64,000 nt of DNA from Sistotremastrum niveocremeum HHB9708 (taxonomy: Eukaryota; Basidiomycota; Agaricomycetes; Sistotremastrales; Sistotremastraceae). Shown here piece by piece: positions 57,731 to 64,000 of the stretch (the stretch's first letter is position 1; each line of letters opens with the position of its first letter). The DNA lies in assembly GCA_001630475.1 (NCBI GenBank), contig KV419396.1:1-64000 (forward strand). Direction: 5' to 3'. The notes below the pieces were generated by a model that was given only the letters and a program-made list of their open reading frames with translations, was not told where the DNA came from and did no database searches. Position numbers and translations under genes: made by a program.

Positions 57731-59794
57731 TCAAGTCTGGTCGGATCCTTCCCTCGGAGCAGGGCGTGGTTGAATAGACGTGGGAGTAAAGGAAGGAGTG
57801 AAGTGGGGGACACTCGATCGCCATTGGCGACCTGGAACACCCCCATCGTGGCCACCAATCATGCTGCCATCGTCCTGAGACCCAGGGCGTGATCTTTTAT
57901 TGGGCCGATAGACCTGATGAGGTCGAGGTACACGATAACGCACAATGTTTCGCCAGTGATCTTTCGTAACATGTACGCGTTTCCCCTCACTTACGAGATA
58001 GATATCCTTGCCGGCCCATACGCGCCGTCCTAATCGCTCTTTGATGCGTTGTGCAATACGAAGCATGGAATCTTTGGCCCGAGCGGAGAGTTCTCCGATC
58101 TCCTTGATATCTCGTTCAAGAATTGAAATGTGAAGATCAAGGTTGAGAGATTTCCACGGACGAGGAGGCGGAGGAGAGGTTGAGGTAACATCGAGATCCA
58201 GAGGATCGATTTCTCGACGCTCTGCACGCACAGTAGGGATGTCCTCAGCCGTAGAATCAGCCGACTCCTCTTCCAACGCATCAGGAACCGTCTCTTCTGA
58301 TGACGTATCGGGGCTAGATATGCCGTCGTTGAAGATCTCTTGCCTCCGAACCTCTGAAGCGATGGCTCTGAAAAATACCAACGAGGCTTTTTTTCTATCC
58401 AGGGCTAGCTGACAATACTTCGAGACCCAGCGTGCGAGAGGCAAGTGTTTTGATCGATTAGACAATCCGAAGATAGGAAGCAGTGTCCCTCGGTTGACGG
58501 CGAATCGTGGAGATTCGACTTTTGCAAGAGGTAGATTCGTTATTTGTGCAGATAATTTTTCTTGATTCTGCCGGTCAACTGCGAATGCTTCCAAAATGTA
58601 ATGGCGAGCGAGCGAGACACTGCCTGCCTTTGCAGAGTGTTTGATTATGAAATTATATGTTGTTGTGTTGGGAACGGCGTGAGGTAGGGATGGTGAATGA
58701 GGGGAAGGACTGGTCCTGGTAAAACCAGAAGAATCTTCTTCGTCTTCGTCAAGGAATGCTGGAGAGGATTGGGAGGGCTGGGGAAGGGGTGTGGAAAGGG
58801 TTTCAAATACCGCTACCATTCGACTTAACAGTCGGTGTCGGCCATAAAAATCAATTGTGGTATTCAAAGCTGATGTTGTGAAATCGTTGGGTACCATAGA
58901 AGGCAGAGAATCTGAGCTCGGCCCCAGGACATCCCATTTCTTCTCGCGGTAATGTATGGGAGGACGATCGGGATAAGCTGGGTCAATCCCATATCCAATC
59001 TTCAGCAAGCTCTCGAAGGCGGAAGGACTGGATGACTCCTTCAATATTCGAATAGCAAGATCCAGATTAACGGATGTGCATGGAATTTGCTTGTCCCACA
59101 TGTCCTTCATGAGCAGAGTGCAAAAGGTAGCTGCTTCTCTGACGAGTTCCGGTCGTAATGGGTCAGGGACTGGTAAGGTGAGGCGATGTGCAGCGGCTTG
59201 AAGACAAAGACCATAGGTCTTATGGGTGGGCTCTAATCCGACAAGCAGGATTTCTTGGAAGACGGCGCGAGAGCCTTGTAAATGACCGGTGACGGCAAAT
59301 TGGTCCAAGATGAAATCGTAATCATCGATGTCCAGCGCATATCCACCTTTCCGAATGTTCCCAATGATGATTTGAAGGCGACCTTCATACATGTGAGGGA
59401 CCTTCGGGATGATGCCACTCTCAAGTCGCTTCAAAGCTATCTTGCGGAGCTCTTTCGTCGGTGGAACACATTTCCGCAATGCGGCTTTGTGATCTTCTAA
59501 GGAGAGGGTTTCCGGGCCCATATAGGTGCAATATTCGTCGTAATTCGCCCATGCTCGATATGGGTTCGGTCGGTCACGACGGAGACTGTCCTGTAGCTGC
59601 TCGTACTTGTACGCGCGAACGATCTTTCGATAGTCTTGTTCTTGAGACTGAAGTCTCGAACTCGATGCCTCGTCGGTGTATGAAGCGACCGTCGAGAGTG
59701 TGAAGGTGGCAGGTGGTGTAGTGTGGAAATGTCGTCGGTGGATGAGAGTCTTAGCCCGCTTGACGAGGAAAGGGCATAGTGAGGACGTTGTCAT
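57731..59794 (-). CDS. PPR-family protein, probably mitochondrial
   Basis: Single-exon gene of 687 codons. The N-terminus MTTSSLCPFLVKRAKTLIHR continues with RRHFHTTPP, a clear mitochondrial presequence. Helical repeats include GIIPKVPHMYEGRLQIIIGN, DDYDFILDQFAVTGHLQGSR and THKTYGLCLQAAAHRLTLPV, with NTTTYNFIIKHSAKAGSVSL farther on. These have PPR spacing. The C-terminal third is low in repeats and contains Glu/Ser-rich sequence. Likely an RNA-binding factor of mitochondrial expression. Target unknown. It follows PCH2 convergently with about 370 bp between stops. Confidence 0.75.
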   Translation of the reverse strand: MTTSSLCPFLVKRAKTLIHRRHFHTTPPATFTLSTVASYTDEASSSRLQSQEQDYRKIVRAYKYEQLQDSLRRDRPNPYRAWANYDEYCTYMGPETLSLEDHKAALRKCVPPTKELRKIALKRLESGIIPKVPHMYEGRLQIIIGNIRKGGYALDIDDYDFILDQFAVTGHLQGSRAVFQEILLVGLEPTHKTYGLCLQAAAHRLTLPVPDPLRPELVREAATFCTLLMKDMWDKQIPCTSVNLDLAIRILKESSSPSAFESLLKIGYGIDPAYPDRPPIHYREKKWDVLGPSSDSLPSMVPNDFTTSALNTTIDFYGRHRLLSRMVAVFETLSTPLPQPSQSSPAFLDEDEEDSSGFTRTSPSPHSPSLPHAVPNTTTYNFIIKHSAKAGSVSLARHYILEAFAVDRQNQEKLSAQITNLPLAKVESPRFAVNRGTLLPIFGLSNRSKHLPLARWVSKYCQLALDRKKASLVFFRAIASEVRRQEIFNDGISSPDTSSEETVPDALEEESADSTAEDIPTVRAERREIDPLDLDVTSTSPPPPRPWKSLNLDLHISILERDIKEIGELSARAKDSMLRIAQRIKERLGRRVWAGKDIYLVSEGKRVHVTKDHWRNIVRYRVPRPHQVYRPNKRSRPGSQDDGSMIGGHDGGVPGRQWRSSVPHFTPSFTPTSIQPRPAPREGSDQT

Positions 59795-60266
59795 GCTTGA
59801 GAATCGGTCTTGAGTCTAGATATGTAGACATGAAGAGAGTAAAGCTTACAACGAAGGCCAGTGTGGTCGTCCAAGCGCGTTCAAGTCTTTAGCACAACTG
59901 TGTCGCTTGCATAAAGAACTTCAATTTCCCACGCTCATGAATATTTGATGGTATTTTCTATTTTATTGATTGTGCAATAATTCAAGAAAAAATGGTATAT
60001 CAAAAAATGAGAGTCCTCTGAGACTGCATCAAGAAATGTACTGGGCCAAGACGAACGTGAATCAAAAGCGCCAGAGCGTCGCGGGAGAAAACGACCAATA
60101 GGGATATATGGTCCGTCGAAGAAGGTACTCCTCCGTGGGGAATAATGGAAATATAACCAGTCGATGAGTAAAAACATCCCATCGCCGTGAACCCGGGCGC
60201 TCTACTCTACCCCCAGGCAGCTCAGTCAAGTCGAGCGGGTTATTTTGAGGATAGCTTCGCGTGCAA
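59795..60266. other. Intergenic interval
   Basis: About 470 bp between the PPR start and the stop of the small gene at 60267, both on the minus strand. The right part is AT-rich and probably the 3' UTR of the small gene. No gene seen. Confidence 0.4.
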
Positions 60267-60759
60267 TTAAACCGAATTAGCTCGAGCGCAAGACTTTTTA
60301 AATGGCAAGATCGACCGACCTTTGAACTTCGTGGCGATATTCCCTCCTCCGTTCTGTTCCCTAACTACACCATCTGCTCTCCCGTCGCCCCATCGACGTG
60401 CTGCGGGCGAATCGCAATGCACGATCTCACCATACTGATTCTCTTCATACATTTCATCGCCAGCGAATGCCGCGGACTGGGCTTCAGTATGCTCTCCAAA
60501 ATCGCCAGGTTGCAAGACTAGGCTGCCATCAGGATTTCGCTGGGGAGGTTGTTCGTAACGGGGGAGCTCTTCCTCCTCCTCTGTGTCGTTCTGGGGGTCA
60601 TATGAGGGCAATCGAGGATCTGATAACCGTGATGCGGTCAGCAAACATTACACGGTCAAATTTAAAGTGCTGATGGGACGTACCTAGATTGGATTCTTGC
60701 CGTTGAGTGCCTCGGGGTGAGTATTGAGGCAATGATCTCGATGCGGTGGTTTGTGTCAT
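60267..60759 (-). CDS. Small acidic protein of unknown function
   Basis: Two exons. The first encodes MTQTTASRSLPQYSPRGTQR and QESNL; the second DPRLPSYDPQNDTEEEEELP, then RYEQPPQRNPDGSLVLQPGD and ENQYGEIVHCDSPAARRWGD, ending SCARANSV. About 140 residues, acidic in the middle and basic at the end. PxY-like segments (LPSYDP, LPRYEQPP) resemble WW-domain or arrestin-type ligands, so a membrane-trafficking adaptor role is possible but not shown. No known domain. Confidence 0.5.
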
Positions 60760-61395
60760 GGTGGATAGCAACGTCGGAGATGGGAGGAGGAAACTTCTTA
60801 TATATCAGAGTCACAAAAAGTCGCGAAATCACGTCGACGATTTCCCGAGAAGTTTAGTCTTCAGATGACGTGAGCCCAAGCATGAGCTTTACTCAAAATG
60901 AAGCCTTGCGGTCTATCGGGCACCTATCCGGGCACTGGAAGATTCTCTGCCGCTCAAGATTTTCAGAGAAGGCGAGAACAGCGAGGCGGCCGATAGGGTG
61001 AGAGTGCAGCTTGGCGATTGCGACCGTCTCAGGCGTGACCCTTAGCGATCGTAGTGTTCCCACTCTTAGACTGCGCAAAGTCTAAGCTTATCCGCGACGA
61101 GGTACCGCGAATATCGCGCTGCACTTTGGTGGAGAAAGCGATGCCCGAGTGGCTTCTGGCGCGAGGTTGGTCTCAATGTGCCCCAGATGACGTCGGGAAA
61201 ATAGCAATGTACGGACCATGTAAATATGCTTCCAGTCTTTCCATGGATATATATCGACATAAAACGCCACTTGCCGTTGAACTAGAGATTTGCTGCCGTG
61301 TGGAACGGCTTACCGAGATTCTGTCGGCTTCCTGCTGTGACGCTCACGCCGTGGGATAAGCCAGTGTGCTAATGTTCATCATCCCAAGTTCTAGG
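60760..61395. other. Interval between the small acidic gene and the retrotransposon
   Basis: About 640 bp. It carries the promoter of the small acidic gene and then sequence next to the LTR element. No protein-like frame was supported. Confidence 0.4.
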
Positions 61396-61632
61396 TGTTG
61401 TTATTATTAGTAATCATGCGTCCTTCTCCGAGTATCCCCGGGATTACCCCGAAGCTACGAGAACATCGTACTGACTCGAGCTATGCTCGTAGTCTCTCGC
61501 GGACAGTAGAATTAGAACAATATATTAGTCTAGAACGAATGTACAAGTAGTATATAAGGCCTCTGGTCGACCGCACTAATATACATCGTCTATTCTCTAC
61601 TTGTTTGCTTCTATTTGCGCTCATAATCGACA
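61396..61632 (+). repeat. Probable 5' long terminal repeat of a copia element
   Basis: A segment beginning TGTTGTTATTATTAG and ending in CA just before a primer-binding site is taken as the 5' LTR. It contains a TATAAG-like box at about 61553. The other LTR lies outside the window, so the limits cannot be checked by comparison and are inferred from TG...CA ends and position. Confidence 0.55.
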
Positions 61633-61650
61633 GGTTATGAGCCCTGCTGC
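61633..61650 (+). other. Putative primer-binding site, half-tRNA-iMet type
   Basis: The bases GGTTATGAGCCC directly after the LTR are the complement of GGGCTCATAACC, the anticodon stem-loop of initiator tRNA-Met. That is where copia-type elements prime from a cleaved half tRNA, rather than from its 3' end. Confidence 0.55.
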
Positions 61651-61712
61651 TCGTACCTGAACAAACAAATATAAACCGAGAATTAATCACCCCTTAATTA
61701 ATACCCGACACT

Positions 61713-64000
61713 ATGGCTGATTCCGAGAAGACTGTTACTATGAACGGTTACCGAATCGAGCCGCTCCGAGGGGAGAATTGGATCCCCTGGAAGCGCCGGA
61801 TGATGGCGATCTTTGAAGATCGCGGGCTGGATAAGTACGTAGCCGCCGGAGCTATCGCACCTCTACCGCTAGACGAAACCAAGCCAACGGAAGCTGAGAA
61901 GAAAGCAGTCCAGGATTGGCAGGATGGGGATAAGAAGACGAGGACTCAGATCGTGTTGGCGATCTTAGATGGGCCGATGAATCATACCATGGGTGCGGTT
62001 TCGGCTAGGCAGATGTGGACCCAATTAGAAGCCGTCTATGAGCGGACCGGCGATATTGGTCTCGCTATGACGCAACAAGAGCTATTTCGGGCTCAAGCCG
62101 ACGACGGTGACGACATCCCGGAGCATTTATCTAAGTTAAGATCACTCCACGAGAAAATGGCGCTAATGGGCGCCGCTATCCCCGATGTTAACTTCGGCAA
62201 TCTCATCATTATGTCATTACCCAAATCTTGGAAATCATTCGTCGACTCCTTACTCGGCTCCAGCGCCGGATCTTACAAAAAATCCTCCCACGAGCTAATC
62301 GGCATCCTTAGCCGAGAAGCACAGCGCCGCAGTTCCGACGACGTTGCTATGAACGTCAAAGGGAATCGCGGAAAGCGCACAAGGACTCAGGGAAAGGATA
62401 AGAAAGATCTAGAATGCTATAACTGTCACAAAATGGGTCATACAAGGGCAGATTGTCACGCCAAGGGTGGCGGAAAAGAAGGACAATGGCCGAACCGAGG
62501 GAAATCTCGATCTAATCAGGCTACCGCGGACTCCGATCAATCATTATCAAATGTCGCCTACGCGGTCATAACGGACATTAACAATCTAGCGCTAAATCAC
62601 TGGCTTCTAGATTCAGGCACGACCTCCCACATGACACCCGACAAAACCGGATTCTTCGACTACCGCCGGGTAACCGACACTGTTACCGTCTACAACGACA
62701 GTGCGCTAAAGGTTATCGGCAAGGGATCGGTTAGAGTCAAATTCAAGATCGGAGATCGAGACGTCATTCATACCTTAATGAATGTCCTACATACGCCAGA
62801 CGCACCGAATGGACTGATCTCAGTTGGCCGGTTAGACGCCAAGGGAATCAGTGTCCGTTTCGGGAATGGTCGAGTAGAATTGAAGAAGGGAAGCGAACTA
62901 CTCGGCAAGGGAATCGCCGTCGGGAATATCTATCCCTTAGACGCCGAGACGATCCCTGCCGAGAGATCTCGCGCTAATTTAGCAGTGACGAAGAAGCCTT
63001 CGTGGGAAACGTGGCACCGACGTTTCGGGCACATAGCAGTCAGCGGGATAGAGAGATTGATGAGGGAAGGCCTTGTTCAAGGCCTAGAGGTTGATGAAAA
63101 CTCACCTAAGGACTTCGTATGTGGTGCCTGTAAACAGGCCGCAGCAACCAAATTCCCATTCCCCGCCGAAGCGACTACTCGATACACTAAACCGGGCGAG
63201 CGGACCTTCTCGGATGTCTGGACCGCCCCGATCAATTCAATCCGAAATGAAAAATATTACATTTCATTTACCGACGACGCTACCCGAAGATGTACTCCGA
63301 TGTTCATTAAGGAAAAGTCAGATTCCTTATCCAAGATCAAGGAGTACATAATGCTACTAGAACGCCGGTGGGAATTTAAACCGAAGATCATTCGCTTCGA
63401 TAACGGGAAGGAATTGATCAATCAGGAGAGCTATAAGTGGTTAGCCGAGAAGGGAATCGAGATCGAGGCGACAGCGCCTTATTCTCCTTCTCAAAATGGA
63501 ATAGCCGAAAGATTCAATCGCACGCTAGCCGAATTAGCGAGGGCGATGCTATTCCAAAAGAAGCTCCCGATGTATCTATGGTCCGAAGCCGTATCCCACG
63601 CCGCTTACCTTCGTAACCGAGCTGCCACGCGAGCGCTTAAAGGAAAAACGCCGCACGAAGCATGGACAGGACTCAAGCCCGATGTCTCCAAGTACAGAGA
63701 ATTCGGCGAAGAAGTCTATGTCAAAAGCGAAGTAACAGCTAATAAATTTCAAACAAAAGCAGAAAAAGCGAAGTTTGTGGGATATCTAGACGGACCGAAA
63801 GCTATACGCTACTGGATCCCAGGCACGCGACGCGTCGGAGTCTCGAGGAACTACTGGTTCATTAATGAAAATCAGGGACCGGTGATGCTAACGGAATTAC
63901 CGGTGGCACCGATCGAGGGAGGGAGTGAGGAGACCTCGAGCGATCGGGCCACGGCTAACACTACGGCTAAGGAAAGCACGCCGGAAATTACAAGTGACAA
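61713..64000 (+). CDS. Copia gag-pol polyprotein (partial, runs off the edge)
   Basis: The frame opens MADSEKTVTMNGYRIEPLRG and carries a UBN2/gag domain to about residue 200. A CCHC zinc knuckle (CYNCHKMGHTRADC) lies near 62415-62460. The protease region includes WLLDSGTTSHMTP, and the GAG-pre-integrase block has ETWHRRFGHIAVSGIERLM. The integrase core follows, including the RFDNGKELINQESYKWLAEK block and a PYSPSQNGIAERFNRTLAEL block, typical of copia. The frame is still open at 64000. Family known from its order of domains (integrase before reverse transcriptase). Confidence 0.93.
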   Translation, partial: MADSEKTVTMNGYRIEPLRGENWIPWKRRMMAIFEDRGLDKYVAAGAIAPLPLDETKPTEAEKKAVQDWQDGDKKTRTQIVLAILDGPMNHTMGAVSARQMWTQLEAVYERTGDIGLAMTQQELFRAQADDGDDIPEHLSKLRSLHEKMALMGAAIPDVNFGNLIIMSLPKSWKSFVDSLLGSSAGSYKKSSHELIGILSREAQRRSSDDVAMNVKGNRGKRTRTQGKDKKDLECYNCHKMGHTRADCHAKGGGKEGQWPNRGKSRSNQATADSDQSLSNVAYAVITDINNLALNHWLLDSGTTSHMTPDKTGFFDYRRVTDTVTVYNDSALKVIGKGSVRVKFKIGDRDVIHTLMNVLHTPDAPNGLISVGRLDAKGISVRFGNGRVELKKGSELLGKGIAVGNIYPLDAETIPAERSRANLAVTKKPSWETWHRRFGHIAVSGIERLMREGLVQGLEVDENSPKDFVCGACKQAAATKFPFPAEATTRYTKPGERTFSDVWTAPINSIRNEKYYISFTDDATRRCTPMFIKEKSDSLSKIKEYIMLLERRWEFKPKIIRFDNGKELINQESYKWLAEKGIEIEATAPYSPSQNGIAERFNRTLAELARAMLFQKKLPMYLWSEAVSHAAYLRNRAATRALKGKTPHEAWTGLKPDVSKYREFGEEVYVKSEVTANKFQTKAEKAKFVGYLDGPKAIRYWIPGTRRVGVSRNYWFINENQGPVMLTELPVAPIEGGSEETSSDRATANTTAKESTPEITSD

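Larger units (their letters stand above)
61396..64000 (+). mobile_element. Ty1/copia LTR retrotransposon, 5' portion
   Basis: Pseudoviridae-type element cut by the right edge of the window. Parts in order: probable LTR, half-tRNA primer site, and one long gag-pol frame with gag, zinc knuckle, protease and integrase regions. Reverse transcriptase and RNase H would lie beyond 64000. The visible part looks whole as far as it can be judged by eye, which suggests a recent insertion, but without the second LTR the age cannot be estimated. Confidence 0.9.

Overview
This is nuclear DNA of a filamentous basidiomycete, most likely an Agaricomycete (mushroom-forming fungus). The support is: many introns of about 45-65 bp with GTRNGT donors and YAG acceptors; gene families I know mainly from Agaricomycetes (a DUF6593 protein, a divergent F-box family, a GH128 glucanase with a Ser-rich linker); very short gaps between genes; and about 50% GC. 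Gene ends given here come from conceptual splicing by eye, so internal exon borders are approximate unless positions are stated.

Layout. 0.3-9.6 kb: F-box protein, a MITE-like repeat, a USP36/42-type deubiquitinase, signal peptidase subunit SPC3, a mitochondrial PPR protein and mitochondrial ribosomal protein bL12m. 9.7-18 kb: CCR4-NOT subunit NOT3/5, a small two-helix membrane protein, a WD40 protein, a secreted M28 aminopeptidase and mitochondrial uL11m. 19.5-28 kb: DUF6593 protein, AhpD-like protein, GH128 glucanase, a two-RRM protein, a GPATCH11 homologue and a conserved unknown. 28.8-38.7 kb: an unrecognised multi-exon gene, a Yap-like bZIP factor, the m6A RNA methyltransferase METTL3/IME4, a TPMT-type methyltransferase, a Tctex1 dynein light chain and a PEX11-like peroxin. 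38.7-48.8 kb: a mitochondrial microprotein, a TVP38/VTT membrane protein, an HSF-type transcription factor, an FPK1/NRC-2 AGC kinase and an unknown. 49-60.8 kb: a DHA2-type MFS transporter, a small membrane protein overlapping mitochondrial uS14m, an SFR1/MEI5-like recombination factor head to head with PCH2/TRIP13, a second PPR protein and a small unknown. 61.4 kb to the edge: the 5' part of a Ty1/copia retrotransposon that runs out of the window.

How the genes fit together. The window is ordinary gene-dense euchromatin. Divergent pairs share very short promoters: aminopeptidase/uL11m about 68 bp, Tctex1/PEX11 about 60 bp, NOT3/membrane protein about 114 bp, SFR1/PCH2 about 148 bp, and one pair overlaps by 38 bp. 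Mitochondrial functions are frequent (bL12m, uL11m, uS14m, two PPR proteins, one microprotein). Three genes belong to meiosis-linked families (METTL3/IME4, SFR1/MEI5, PCH2). I found no CRISPR array, no biosynthetic cluster and no convincing novel multi-gene system. The most interesting points are the divergent SFR1-PCH2 pair, the uS14m antisense coding overlap, the MITE, and several lineage-restricted unknown genes.
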